From: Comamonas sp. KCTC 72670
GTDB lineage: Bacteria > Myxococcota > Myxococcia > Myxococcales > Myxococcaceae
Length of the DNA stretch: 64,000 nucleotides
Assembly (NCBI GenBank): GCA_014656495.1
Contig: BNCN01000011.1
Span: 62,001 to 126,000, forward strand
Direction: 5' to 3'
A model generated the notes under the pieces. It was not told the DNA's origin, did not search any database, and saw only the letters and a program-made list of their open reading frames with translations. Below are positions 35,922 to 44,902 of the stretch, one piece after another (within the stretch, counting starts at the first letter, position 1; each line of letters starts with the position of its first letter). The position numbers and the translations under genes are program-made.

Positions 35922-36656
35922 ATGAAGCATCTGGTGATGGGTCTGTTCCTGGCGCTCACGGCCGTTGGTTGCGGCAGCACGACGGACAACGACGACGAGG
36001 GGCCCGACAGGAACCCCAGCGAGCAGGAGGCGGGGCTGTGCAGCACGAGCAAGCCGTGTCCCTCCGGGCAGTTCTGCTTCAACGGCTTGTGTGCGCTCGG
36101 CTGTCAGTCCAACGCGAACTGCGCGGAGGACCAGTACTGCGACACCGAGGACACGGCCACGCTCGTCTCCTACTGCAAGAACAAGCAGGTGGCGACCTGC
36201 ACCTCCAACAGCCAGTGCTTGAGCAACCAGATCTGCATCGAAGGCCTGTGCAGCCTGGCGCCTCCGGCCAACCCGCCCTCCTGCAACCCGAACACCAGCG
36301 ACTTCAAGGATGGCTGCGACACCTATTCGGTGTGTCTGGACCCGGATGACGAGGGCTCGCAGCAGCCGTACTGCGCCAGCTTCGCGCCGTGCCCTCAGGA
36401 TGGCGTGTGCCCCACGGGCCTGGGCGGCGCGGTGTGCAACGACGGCCTGCTGCCCAACAAGGGCCGCTTCTGCATGCAGGGGCTCTGCAAGGACAACTCG
36501 AACTGCCCCTCGTCGTGGAGCTGCGTGAAGCCCTTCACCGGCTCGGTCATCGGGTTCTGCAGCCCGGGTGCGCTCGGCTTCCCGTGCACGGAGAACGCCC
36601 ACTGCCAGAGCGGCCAGTGCTTCAACGTGCCGGGCTCCATGGGCGCCTGCATGTAG
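35922..36656 (+). CDS. Cysteine-rich lipoprotein
   Basis: This 244-residue surface lipoprotein has signal peptide and lipobox LTAVGC. The mature part has about 30 cysteines in repeated modules of the form C-x-SGQFCFNGLCALGC, CAEDQYCD and CLSNQICIEGLC, similar to the Cys-rich knots of many myxobacterial lipoproteins and eukaryotic EB/dickkopf-like modules. They should be disulfide-bonded extracellular binding domains. The ATG at 35922 is preceded by GGAG; two in-frame upstream ATGs at 35901 and 35910 lack a better site. A sigma-54 promoter lies upstream, next to the sigma-54 activator gene. Confidence 0.85.
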   Translation: MKHLVMGLFLALTAVGCGSTTDNDDEGPDRNPSEQEAGLCSTSKPCPSGQFCFNGLCALGCQSNANCAEDQYCDTEDTATLVSYCKNKQVATCTSNSQCLSNQICIEGLCSLAPPANPPSCNPNTSDFKDGCDTYSVCLDPDDEGSQQPYCASFAPCPQDGVCPTGLGGAVCNDGLLPNKGRFCMQGLCKDNSNCPSSWSCVKPFTGSVIGFCSPGALGFPCTENAHCQSGQCFNVPGSMGACM

Positions 36657-36669
36657 CGGATGAACGCGC

Positions 36670-36698
36670 CCCCGTGCTCCCTGCCTGGGGGCACGGGG
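36670..36698 (+). terminator. Hairpin between the two Cys-rich lipoprotein genes
   Basis: CCCCGTGC (36670-36677) pairs with GCACGGGG (36691-36698), 14 bases after the stop codon. It could terminate or attenuate transcription from the sigma-54 promoter before the next lipoprotein gene. Confidence 0.5.
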
Positions 36699-36763
36699 CC
36701 GCTGCCGTTGCTGGGGGGTGCGCTTCGAGCGTCCCTCCGCCTAGAGTCGCCCGGGCCTTGGTC

Positions 36764-37975
36764 ATGCGCCGAATCCTCCTGCTCTGTGTGTTGCCCGCGC
36801 TGGTGCTGCTCGTCGCGCCGGGCTGTCCGCTCGACATCCGAATCCGCTGCGACGAGCCCGGGGACTGCCCGCAGGGATTCGTCTGCGTGCGCGGGGACTG
36901 CGAGCCCGCGACGACAGCGCGCATCGGCGCGGCCTGTGACACGGAGGCTGACTGTGGCCCGGGGCTCAGCTGCGACACGGGGTTTCCAGGGGGCTATTGC
37001 CTCCGCCCCTGCTCCGAGGCGGCGCCCTGCCCCGAGGGAAGCGTGTGCGCCCCGGGGCTGGGGATGTGCTTCCAGGCCTGCGGCGAGGCCTGCGTCCGGC
37101 CGGGCTACGGCTGTGGACCCGTGCCCGAGGTGTCCGCCCTCTTGAGCGCCTGCGTCCCCGTGACTGCGCCAGTGGATGGCGGCTGCACGGACGCGGAGTG
37201 CGAGGTGCCGGATGCCGGATGTACCGGCTCGGGCTGCGAGGCGACGGACGCCGGCTGCACGGGGCCCGGGTGCGAGGCGCCAGACGGGGGGTGCTCGGGC
37301 TCGGGCTGTGAAACACCGGACGCCGGTTGCACGGGAGCAGGCTGTGAAACACCGGATGCCGGTTGCACGGGAGCGGGCTGTGAGACACCGGACGCCGGCT
37401 GTACGGGCCCGAGCTGCGAGACTCCGGACGCGGGCTGCACGGGGACGGGGTGTGGGACACCGGACGCAGGCTGCGCGAGCACGGTGCCCGTGGGCGGAGC
37501 GTGCACGCGGACCTGTGAGTGCGCGGATGCCGAGGCGACATGTATCAACGAGACGTGCGCCCTGGCCTGCGCGACGGACTTCACCTGTCCTGACGGGCAA
37601 CGCTGTACGGACGCGCAATGTGAAGTGGGGGCGCGGCTGGGAGAGCCCTGCAGAACCCCCTTCGATTGCCCCGGCACCGCGCAGTGCCCCAGGGAGCGGA
37701 TGCGCTGCGAGGCGCGCTGCAACCCACGGGCGGACCTCTGCGCGGCGGGGTACCGGTGTGCTCCGGACTGGTACTGCGTGAGGGAGTGCTCGGGTCCCCC
37801 CGCTTCGGTGGGAGAGGTCTGCGAGAATTCCTGGGACTGCTCGCCCTGTAGCTTCTGCCTTCCCTCGGGGGCGGCGCTGCGGTGCCGTCAGCCCTGCCGG
37901 CTGGACCGGGACTGCCCGGGAGGTGCCCCCGGCGCCTGCGAACAGTTGGAGGACACGAAGGCCTGTCGGCTGTAG
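36764..37975 (+). CDS. Cysteine-rich lipoprotein with tandem 12-residue repeats
   Basis: This 403-residue lipoprotein (lipobox LLVAPGC) has N-terminal Cys modules like those of its neighbour (CPQGFVCVRGDC). A central block of seven near-identical 12-residue repeats of form DAGCTGxGCETP follows, then C-terminal Cys modules (CPDGQRCTDAQC, then RCNPRADLCAAGYRC). The repeat block should be an extended disulfide-braced stalk that projects the outer domain from the cell. Its copy number probably varies between strains. The start at 36764 is a signal-peptide ATG. It lies between the sigma-54-linked lipoprotein and a PEGA-domain kinase. Confidence 0.82.
   Translation: MRRILLLCVLPALVLLVAPGCPLDIRIRCDEPGDCPQGFVCVRGDCEPATTARIGAACDTEADCGPGLSCDTGFPGGYCLRPCSEAAPCPEGSVCAPGLGMCFQACGEACVRPGYGCGPVPEVSALLSACVPVTAPVDGGCTDAECEVPDAGCTGSGCEATDAGCTGPGCEAPDGGCSGSGCETPDAGCTGAGCETPDAGCTGAGCETPDAGCTGPSCETPDAGCTGTGCGTPDAGCASTVPVGGACTRTCECADAEATCINETCALACATDFTCPDGQRCTDAQCEVGARLGEPCRTPFDCPGTAQCPRERMRCEARCNPRADLCAAGYRCAPDWYCVRECSGPPASVGEVCENSWDCSPCSFCLPSGAALRCRQPCRLDRDCPGGAPGACEQLEDTKACRL
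37211..37462 (+). repeat. Seven 36-bp tandem repeats in a coding region
   Basis: Seven in-frame copies of a 36-bp unit each encode a 12-residue unit with two cysteines (DAGCTGAGCETP consensus). The two central copies are the most alike. The array sits inside the Cys-rich lipoprotein gene and is a likely site of slipped-strand length change. Confidence 0.85.
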
Positions 37976-38028
37976 CTGGCATCTGCCGAGTTGCTCACGG
38001 GACCGCGCTCCCGGAGAATGACCGGGTG

Positions 38029-39942
38029 ATGACGGGTGAGGTGCTTGCGGGCCGCTACCGACTCGAGCGGGAGCTGGGGCGTGGGGGAATGGCGACGGTC
38101 TTCCTGGCCACGGACCTGCGGCTGTCACGCCCCGTCGCGCTGAAGCGGATGCATCCTGGAGGCGGCGCGGGGCGCGCGGAGCGCTTCCGGCGAGAAGCCG
38201 AGCTGGCCGCCTCGCTCCATCACCCCAACGTCCTGGAAGTCCACGACTACGGCGAGGACGCGGCGCATGGCCCGTTCCTCGTCTGCGAGTGGGTGCGGGG
38301 CGAGGACCTCCGCGCGCTTGCGGAGAAGCTCTCACCGGTACCCCCCGAAGCGGTGCTGGTGCTGGGCTGGGAGCTCGCCCGGGCGCTGGCCGCGGCGCAC
38401 GCGCGCGGCATCGTCCACCGGGACGTGAAGCCCGACAACGTGCTGGTGGCGGAGGGCGGACCGCTGAAGCTGGCGGACTTTGGCCTCGCCGCGCTGGAGG
38501 ACCAGGAGCGGCTCACGAGCACCGGGGCGGTGACGGGCTCGCTGGCATACATGGCCCCCGAGCGCATCGACACAGGCGCGTACTCGCCGGCCTCGGATGT
38601 GTACGCGGTGGGAGTCATCCTGTTCGAGTTGTGCGCGGGCACCACACCGCACGCGGGCAAGGGCGCTGCGCACCTGGTCGCGGCGGTGATGACGAAGGAT
38701 GCGCCGCCGCTGACGGAGGTGGCACCGGGCACACCCGAGCCCCTGTCGGCGCTCGTCGCGAAGTGCCTGGCGAGGGATGCGCGAGACAGGCCCCGCGATG
38801 GGGCCGAGCTGGCGGCGGCGTTGGAGGCCCTGCTCCAACGCGAGGCGGGCCCTCCCTCGGACGTGACTCGGGAGTTCCTGAGGGCCCCGGTGGCCCGCGC
38901 CACCCACTGGCGTCGTCTCCGCTTCGAGCGGCTGCTGGAGGAAGGACGCGGTCTGCTCGCGCGGGGTGAGGGGGCTCGGGCCGCGAAGGTCCTCAACGCC
39001 GCGTTGACGCTGGAGCCCACTTCCGCCGAGGTGGTGGCGCTGCTGCGCGAACGACCGAGGCGCTCCGGCTGGAGGGCAGGTGCCGTGGGCGCGGGCCTCG
39101 TGCTCTGCGCGACGGTCGGCGCGGTCTGGTGGTCCCAGGGCACCGAGGACGCGAGGACGCCCCGAAGCACGGAGTCCCCGTCAGGGAAGTCGGCGGCCAC
39201 CGGAGAGCGACGCCCCGAGCCCACAATCCCGGCCTCGGAGCCCGCCGCGCCGGGAGCAGGCCCTGATACGCGGGAGACGACACGGGAGCCCGCCCCCTCC
39301 CACGCAAGTGAGGCACCGAGGACCGTGGAGGCGTTGCCGCCGGCAGCCCCCACGACGAACGGCGACGCGGAGAAGGCAGTCCGGCCTTCTCCGCCGATAG
39401 CGCGTCCGAGGGAGCCGGATTCGACGAAGCGCGCGGTCTCAGCCGCGCCCACCCGGCCCGTGACGGCGACCGAGCCCCCAGGTGCAACGTCGGCGCCCGC
39501 GCCGGACGCGCCCCCCGCGCGTCCCGCCCTGCTCAAGGTGACAGCGCGTCCGTGGGCCGAGGTGTTCGTGAACGGCACGAGCCACGGCTATACCCCGCGC
39601 ATGCGTGAAGTCTCGCTGCCCGCGGGGACCTACCGGCTGCGCTTCGTCAATCCCCTGTGTGACGAGGTCGAGCAGGAGGTGACGCTCGCACCTGGAGAGA
39701 CCGTGTCGCGCGACGTGGTGCTGTCGCCGCGCAAGGCAGAGGTGCTCATCCACGCGCCCGCGGGTGCGCGGCTCTTCGTGGATGGCCGGGAGGTGGGCAT
39801 CGCGCCCCTGCCCGGCCCGGTGGTGGTCGAGCATGGACGGCACACGGTGACGGCACGCCGCGCGGGCGCGCCTCCCTTGCAACGAGAGGTCGATGTGGTC
39901 GCGGGTCGTCGGCTCGAAGTAGCGCTGGACGTGACGCCATGA
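38029..39942 (+). CDS. Ser/Thr protein kinase with PEGA domains
   Basis: This 637-residue membrane kinase has an N-terminal eukaryotic-like kinase domain: glycine loop LGRGGMATVF, VALKRM lysine, HRDVKPDN (H130, D132) and DFG (D150), so it should be active. One transmembrane helix at about residues 344-366 is followed by a long Pro/Ala/Thr-rich linker. Two PEGA domains lie at about residues 498-565 and 569-637 (RPWAEVFVNGTSHGYTP and GARLFVDGREVGIAP). The periplasmic PEGA part probably senses envelope or sugar ligands. A GTG one codon upstream of the ATG is an equal start choice (GGAGA 9 bases before it). It overlaps the next gene by ATGA. Confidence 0.92.
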   Translation: MTGEVLAGRYRLERELGRGGMATVFLATDLRLSRPVALKRMHPGGGAGRAERFRREAELAASLHHPNVLEVHDYGEDAAHGPFLVCEWVRGEDLRALAEKLSPVPPEAVLVLGWELARALAAAHARGIVHRDVKPDNVLVAEGGPLKLADFGLAALEDQERLTSTGAVTGSLAYMAPERIDTGAYSPASDVYAVGVILFELCAGTTPHAGKGAAHLVAAVMTKDAPPLTEVAPGTPEPLSALVAKCLARDARDRPRDGAELAAALEALLQREAGPPSDVTREFLRAPVARATHWRRLRFERLLEEGRGLLARGEGARAAKVLNAALTLEPTSAEVVALLRERPRRSGWRAGAVGAGLVLCATVGAVWWSQGTEDARTPRSTESPSGKSAATGERRPEPTIPASEPAAPGAGPDTRETTREPAPSHASEAPRTVEALPPAAPTTNGDAEKAVRPSPPIARPREPDSTKRAVSAAPTRPVTATEPPGATSAPAPDAPPARPALLKVTARPWAEVFVNGTSHGYTPRMREVSLPAGTYRLRFVNPLCDEVEQEVTLAPGETVSRDVVLSPRKAEVLIHAPAGARLFVDGREVGIAPLPGPVVVEHGRHTVTARRAGAPPLQREVDVVAGRRLEVALDVTP

Positions 39943-40667
39943 TGAGCGCTGCCTTGGTGATGTGGGTGCTCGCGGCATCGCCGCTCGACAGCGCGCGTGG
40001 CGCCTACCAATCCGGCGAGCTGCCCAAGGCCCGCGCCGAGCTGGAGTCCTTGCTCTACCCGCTGCGGCTCGACGGCGATGCGTTGGAGGCGGAAGCCCAC
40101 CTGTTGCTCGCGGCCACGTATCACGCGCAGGTAGACCTGGCCCGCGCGGAGGACGAGGTGGTGAAAGGGCTGGCCGCGCATGGCGGCGCGGTGCTGGACC
40201 CGCTGTTGTATCCACCAGACTTCCTCGCCTTCGTCGAGAGGGCGCGCGCCCAGCACCCGGCACGCATCGAGGAACTGCGCGCCGAGCGGCGCCCTCGGCT
40301 GTTCCCGCCGCCCGCCCCCATCGGCTCCCCCGTCCGTGAGGACTCGGTGCCCCAAGCCCCGGCGCTGACCCGTGCCTGGTACCTGGCGCCTTTGGGCGTG
40401 GGGCACTTCAAGCACGGGCGCCCGGGGATGGGCACGGTGCTGGCGGTGACGCAGGGGTTGGGGCTCGCGACGGCGGGCGTCTCCCTGGGGACGGCCCTTT
40501 CGATGCGCGGCCCCGACGGCCGCTACAGCGCGCGCGACGAGGGCAAGGCGCGGACGCTCAACGTGACGTACCTGGTCGGGGCCTATGCCTTCGCGGTGGC
40601 CTATGCGTATGGCGTCCTGGACGGGATGGTGTTGACGCCTGCCCATCCCGACAGCCCCGCCCACTGA
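39939..40667 (+). CDS. TPR-containing membrane protein coupled to the PEGA kinase
   Basis: This 242-residue protein starts inside the kinase stop codon (ATGA overlap), so translation is coupled. The first 18 residues could be a short signal peptide (MSAALVMWVLAASP). Residues about 18-95 form TPR-like helices (GAYQSGELPKARAELESLL, AHLLLAATYHAQVDLARAEDEV). The C-terminus has two hydrophobic helices (VLAVTQGLGLATAGVSLGTAL and VTYLVGAYAFAVAYAYGVLDG). It probably works with the kinase in the same envelope complex. No family name is certain. Confidence 0.75.
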   Translation: MMSAALVMWVLAASPLDSARGAYQSGELPKARAELESLLYPLRLDGDALEAEAHLLLAATYHAQVDLARAEDEVVKGLAAHGGAVLDPLLYPPDFLAFVERARAQHPARIEELRAERRPRLFPPPAPIGSPVREDSVPQAPALTRAWYLAPLGVGHFKHGRPGMGTVLAVTQGLGLATAGVSLGTALSMRGPDGRYSARDEGKARTLNVTYLVGAYAFAVAYAYGVLDGMVLTPAHPDSPAH

Positions 40668-40790
40668 ACGTCGCGGTCTGGAGCGGGACGCCAGACAGGG
40701 CCACGGCGGTGAGCAGCCGTGACCACACCCACGAAAGCCGCCTCGGGACGCGAGCGCGTCGTCGTCACACGCTCCACATCGGCGAAAGAA

Positions 40791-43634
40791 TCAAGGAGCG
40801 GCCAGCCGCTCGAGAACACGCGCGGCGACTGCGTCCGGTGACTGCAGCGAGGTGTCCACCACGAGGTCATACCGCTCCGGGTGGAGGAGCACCTCAGCCG
40901 CATCCGGCCCCGCGAGCTTCGCCAGGTTGGCCAGGTCCGCCACATCGCGCGCCGCGAGCTGCTGGCACACTTCATCCAGCGTTCCCGACGCGTCGCCCTC
41001 CGCATGCCGTGCGAACACCCGGCGGGCGCGTTCCTCCAGCGGGCATTCCAAGAGCACCCGAAGGACGCGGCCACCGCGCCGGTTCAGCTCCGGCGCCAAT
41101 CGCGACACCACCCACGGGCCAAAGAAGCTGTGAATGAGCGCGCCTCCCGCGAGGACACGCTCCGCCTGGAGACCGTCGAGGAACGCATCCAGCTCCCGCG
41201 CGGCCCCTGCATCGAGCGACGCGCTGTAGCGCTGCACGCTGTCGAAGCCTCGGACCGCGGACATCCGCCGCTTGAGGTCTCCCACGTTGTACGCGCGCAA
41301 GCCCACCGCGAGGGCCAGCCGTTCCGCCAGCGTGTTCTTCCCCGCGCCGTGCCGTCCCCCAATCACCACGGTCCACGGGGACTGTATCGAAGCGCCCCCT
41401 GAGCGAGCCTCCGCCTTGCGCGGCAGCCGGTCCCGATAGACGCGAAGCAACTCCACCGCCGACTCGCGGGACTGCTCCTCCGAGAAGCGTGCGCTGGCGG
41501 CCTGGAAGGCTCGACGCCCAGGCCCGTCCTCCGGCGAAATGCCATGGCTGGCGAGCACGTTGCCCGTCCCCGGCGCGTGCCGCTCCTTCGGCGACTCGAG
41601 CACGTCCACCCCAGCCTCCACCGAGCGCAGCGGATCAACCATGTCGAGCACCTCCGCGCCCCTCGACACGTTCGCCCCGGCGATGCGCACGGCCTTGAGC
41701 CGCACGGACAGCCCCGGAAGCAGCGCTTCGTTCATCTCCCGCTGCACGTCGTCCAGGAACGCCAGCACCTCCTCGGGGGACGCGGGACAGGCGAGCCACA
41801 CCTGCACCTTGTCTGGCGGAGCTCTCGCCACGCGCACCCGTTCGCGCCACCCCGGGCGCAGGTGACGAAGCACCGCCGCCGCCACCAGTTGGATGGCGTC
41901 CGAGCCCGCGTCGAAGCCATAGAACTCGTTCACCGCCATGATGCGCGCGCCCATCCGCACGCCTTGGTGCACCGGCCCCCACTTGATGGGACGGTGCTCC
42001 TGCTCCACGAAGCGCTCCGAGGTGTACGCGCTGTCCGTGAGCTGAAGGAACGTGTCGTCCCCGCCCAGCCCCGCCCCCAGCAACTCCCCCTCCAGCGCCT
42101 CCTGGCACAAGAGCCCCGTCACCGGGTCCCTCAGCTCCCGGGCCACCGGCAGGGCGCCTTCCGTGTGGAGCCAGCGCAGCAGCGCCTTCGCCCCGGGTTT
42201 CAGGATGGCCGAGTCGGACTCGCCTGCTTTCGCATCCTCGGGCGGCTGTTCCACCAGGACGATGCAGTCACGGCGCATCTTGGCCCGCTTGCACAAGGAC
42301 GTGGCCAGCGCCATCGCCTCGGCGAAGTGCTCCTGCTCCGGACCTCGAGGCGCGGGCACCGGCGTGGCCCCAATGGACAGCGTTGGCGCCCAGAGGGCGC
42401 CGTCCTGGAACGGGTGGACCTGCACGTCCACGCCGTCCCCATGCCCCTCCCGAAGCCGCTGCGCCCAGGCGCGCCGCGTCGCCTCGGCATCCCACTCCGG
42501 GCGCTTCCAGACCAGCAGCTTCAGCCCGCCGTCTGGCTCGGCGAGCCAGGCCGCCACCGAGGCCTGCCCGACCACCGACGGTTCGCCCCCGTCCACGCCC
42601 GTCACGCGCAGGACGGCCAATTCGTCCGCCAGGTCTCGCGCGGACTCACGCATGGACGCCAGCGTGCGGCCAAACTCGGCGGCCGTGGCCCCCGGACGGG
42701 AGATGACGCCGAACTCGTCTCCGGAGAGGTAGCGGAAGAAGCACGCGCCGTCACGCCGGGCCACCAGGTCCAGCCGCTCGAAGAGCCGGCGTATCATCCC
42801 GTGGCTCTCGTCGCCCACGAGGCGGCGGCCATAGAGGCGGTTGAGGCACTGGAGCTTGTCGATGTCGCCCATGGCCACCCACAAGCCACCAGCGCCCGCG
42901 CGCCCGCGCTCAGTGAAGACCCGCTGGCCCTCGCGCCGCTGCGCCGTGGCGGCAGCTCGCAGCGCGTGGCGATAAAGCGGCTCCAAGGCCGCCTCGGACA
43001 GCCGGGTGAGCACCGCCAGCGCCACCCCCGTCTCCTCGTTCCAGGCGACGACCTCGTGAGGCACGTTCTCCACCAACAGGTGCTCGAGGACGTCCCAGGC
43101 CAGCGCCCCGGTGGTCTCCGCCGCGTCGCCCTTCACCACCACCGCGCCATGCCCCCAGCCCCGCACCAATCCGGCGGAGGCGTGTCCACGTTGCACCGGC
43201 AACGCCAGCGGCATCCGCGTCGTGCTGAGGAAGGCGCGCAGCGGCTCCGCCCCCTGCCTCAACCCGACCTGGAAGTGAGCGGGCTCACCGCCTCGCGGCG
43301 ACAGACGCGCCGTCCACGTCGGGTGCAGCCGTGCCTCCACGAAGCCCAGCACCTGGGAGAGCCGGGCACGCGTGAGATGGTGTCCCCACGGGGCCCTCGG
43401 AAAGAGGACTTGTTGCACGCCGCCCGGGTCGGCGGAACGCGCAAGCACCCCGAAGCGGTCCGGACCCAATTGGACCTCCTCGAGGTCCGGCCCCGCCGCG
43501 CACCATGAGCAGCCCTCCAGGGGACCGTGAGGCAGCAGGGCCTCGCCAGGGAGCGGCGCGGGCGCGGGCGGCGTAGCCAGGTGCGGCGGAAGCTCGGAAG
43601 GAACGGAGACGGCGGAGACCGTGGACTCGCTCAT
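40791..43634 (-). CDS. 947-residue HIT-like/GGDEF/GGDEF/P-loop-kinase protein
   Basis: This very unusual multidomain protein is the last gene of a four-gene operon. Residues about 50-215 look like a GalT/HIT-type nucleotidyltransferase domain (APWGHHLTRA, then AHFQVGL). Residues 251-360 are a GGDEF palm domain with its metal aspartates in GDIDKLQCLN (D257, D259) and the signature RYLSGDEFGV (SGDEF 304-308), probably active. Residues 500-655 form a second, degenerate GGDEF-like domain (NEFYGFDAGSDAIQLVA). Residues 755-947 are an NMP/cytidylate-kinase-like domain with P-loop GGRHGAGKNT (759-768). No membrane helix is seen. Its start overlaps the MFS stop (ATGA). Nucleotide chemistry is clearly implied; the product is unknown. 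Confidence 0.7.
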   Translation of the reverse strand: MSESTVSAVSVPSELPPHLATPPAPAPLPGEALLPHGPLEGCSWCAAGPDLEEVQLGPDRFGVLARSADPGGVQQVLFPRAPWGHHLTRARLSQVLGFVEARLHPTWTARLSPRGGEPAHFQVGLRQGAEPLRAFLSTTRMPLALPVQRGHASAGLVRGWGHGAVVVKGDAAETTGALAWDVLEHLLVENVPHEVVAWNEETGVALAVLTRLSEAALEPLYRHALRAAATAQRREGQRVFTERGRAGAGGLWVAMGDIDKLQCLNRLYGRRLVGDESHGMIRRLFERLDLVARRDGACFFRYLSGDEFGVISRPGATAAEFGRTLASMRESARDLADELAVLRVTGVDGGEPSVVGQASVAAWLAEPDGGLKLLVWKRPEWDAEATRRAWAQRLREGHGDGVDVQVHPFQDGALWAPTLSIGATPVPAPRGPEQEHFAEAMALATSLCKRAKMRRDCIVLVEQPPEDAKAGESDSAILKPGAKALLRWLHTEGALPVARELRDPVTGLLCQEALEGELLGAGLGGDDTFLQLTDSAYTSERFVEQEHRPIKWGPVHQGVRMGARIMAVNEFYGFDAGSDAIQLVAAAVLRHLRPGWRERVRVARAPPDKVQVWLACPASPEEVLAFLDDVQREMNEALLPGLSVRLKAVRIAGANVSRGAEVLDMVDPLRSVEAGVDVLESPKERHAPGTGNVLASHGISPEDGPGRRAFQAASARFSEEQSRESAVELLRVYRDRLPRKAEARSGGASIQSPWTVVIGGRHGAGKNTLAERLALAVGLRAYNVGDLKRRMSAVRGFDSVQRYSASLDAGAARELDAFLDGLQAERVLAGGALIHSFFGPWVVSRLAPELNRRGGRVLRVLLECPLEERARRVFARHAEGDASGTLDEVCQQLAARDVADLANLAKLAGPDAAEVLLHPERYDLVVDTSLQSPDAVAARVLERLAAP

Positions 43635-44872
43635 GAGGTGGGGGCTCCCGGTTCGACGTTGACGGCGGGCGGCGTGGGCGCAGCGGACGGGCGGTGCAAG
43701 GCGAGCAGCGCCAGCGGGATGAGTCCCGCCACGACGACGAAGAGCCCCTCCGCGCCAAAGGCGGCTGCCAGGGAGTGGCGATCCGCCAGCACACCAAACA
43801 GCGGAGAGAGCGCCATCAACACCAGGCTCTGGAAGAAGCCCGCGAAGGACATCACCGTGGCGCGGTGCGAGGAGGGTGTGTCCCGGTGGATGGCGTCATT
43901 GACCAGCGGACGCACCAGCCCGCTGGTGACCTGGCTGACGAGGATGACAGCCACGCCCACGAGGCTCGTCGTCCACGCGAGGAAGAAGTAGTGCGCCGCC
44001 AGCAGCACGGGGATGGTCAGCAGGGCCAGCGGCTCCCCCAGCCCCTTCGCCAACCGGTGCGCGTTGCGCGCGGCCACCGCGCTGGAGACCATCCACACGA
44101 AGTAGATGGCCCCGAAGAACTTCAGGTCCACCCCCGCGTCATGCATGTATGGCTGGGAGAACTTGAAGCCCGTCAGCATGGCCGCGCCCATGAAGCCGGA
44201 GAAGAGGACCAGGTAGCGGATGGAGCCGCTGTTCCACACCACGCCCGCCGCGTGACGCATGTGGGCCACCGAGGGCTTGTCCCGCGTGGAGCGGTGGTGC
44301 GGCGGCTCGCGGAAGGTCAGCGCCACGAAAAACGCCGCCACGGCGGCCAGCAACGTGAGCAGCACGGGCAGCCGCAGCGACACCTCCGCCGTCGCCCCCC
44401 CGATGAGCGAGCCCACGCCCATGCTCCCCAGCCGGTACGACCACGCCTTCCCTTCGTGCTGGCGGTATTCACCCTCGCGGCCCAGGGACTTGAGCGTGTC
44501 GTAGAGGAAGGCGGAGTCCGACCCCGACTCGAAGGCCAGGTGGATGCCCAGCACGGCCGACGCGAGGATGAAGACCCCCACGCCGTCTCCGACGAGGAAC
44601 AGGGTGAGGAAGACCCCCTTGCTCACCGCCGCGATGAGCAGCGCGTACTTGCGTCCCCACCGGTCCGCGACCACGCCGCTGGGCACCTCCAGCGCGAACT
44701 GGAAGACGGACTGGACCACGACGAGCAGCATGATCTCGCCGTACGTCAGCCCGCACGCCTGGTAGTACAGGATGGCGACCGGGAACCAGAAGCTGAGCGT
44801 GGACAGCAAGGAGTATGCGTAGAAGCGTGGCACGTTGGGCGCCAGTCGTGGCGCCGGGCTGGATGAAGGCAC
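43631..44872 (-). CDS. MFS transporter
   Basis: This 413-residue membrane protein has twelve predicted helices and the major facilitator loop 2-3 signature GVVADRWGRKYALLI, with a second similar loop at GVLADRHSLA. It is probably a proton-driven exporter or importer of a small molecule. The start is GTG 44872, 6 bases after AGGAG. Its stop overlaps the start of the 947-residue GGDEF/kinase gene, and it follows the HIT gene after 30 bases. Within this operon it would move the substrate or product of the nucleotide-type enzymes; that is inferred from position. Confidence 0.88.
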   Translation of the reverse strand: MPSSSPAPRLAPNVPRFYAYSLLSTLSFWFPVAILYYQACGLTYGEIMLLVVVQSVFQFALEVPSGVVADRWGRKYALLIAAVSKGVFLTLFLVGDGVGVFILASAVLGIHLAFESGSDSAFLYDTLKSLGREGEYRQHEGKAWSYRLGSMGVGSLIGGATAEVSLRLPVLLTLLAAVAAFFVALTFREPPHHRSTRDKPSVAHMRHAAGVVWNSGSIRYLVLFSGFMGAAMLTGFKFSQPYMHDAGVDLKFFGAIYFVWMVSSAVAARNAHRLAKGLGEPLALLTIPVLLAAHYFFLAWTTSLVGVAVILVSQVTSGLVRPLVNDAIHRDTPSSHRATVMSFAGFFQSLVLMALSPLFGVLADRHSLAAAFGAEGLFVVVAGLIPLALLALHRPSAAPTPPAVNVEPGAPTS

Positions 44873-44902
44873 GGAAGCTCCTGGGGCAGTCGAAGGGTGG
44901 TT

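Noticed and set aside
41544..43508. A 654-codon rightward frame opposite the GGDEF/kinase gene
   Set aside because: Histidine/arginine/proline-rich without motifs; the minus-strand reading has P-loop, GGDEF and coupled overlaps.
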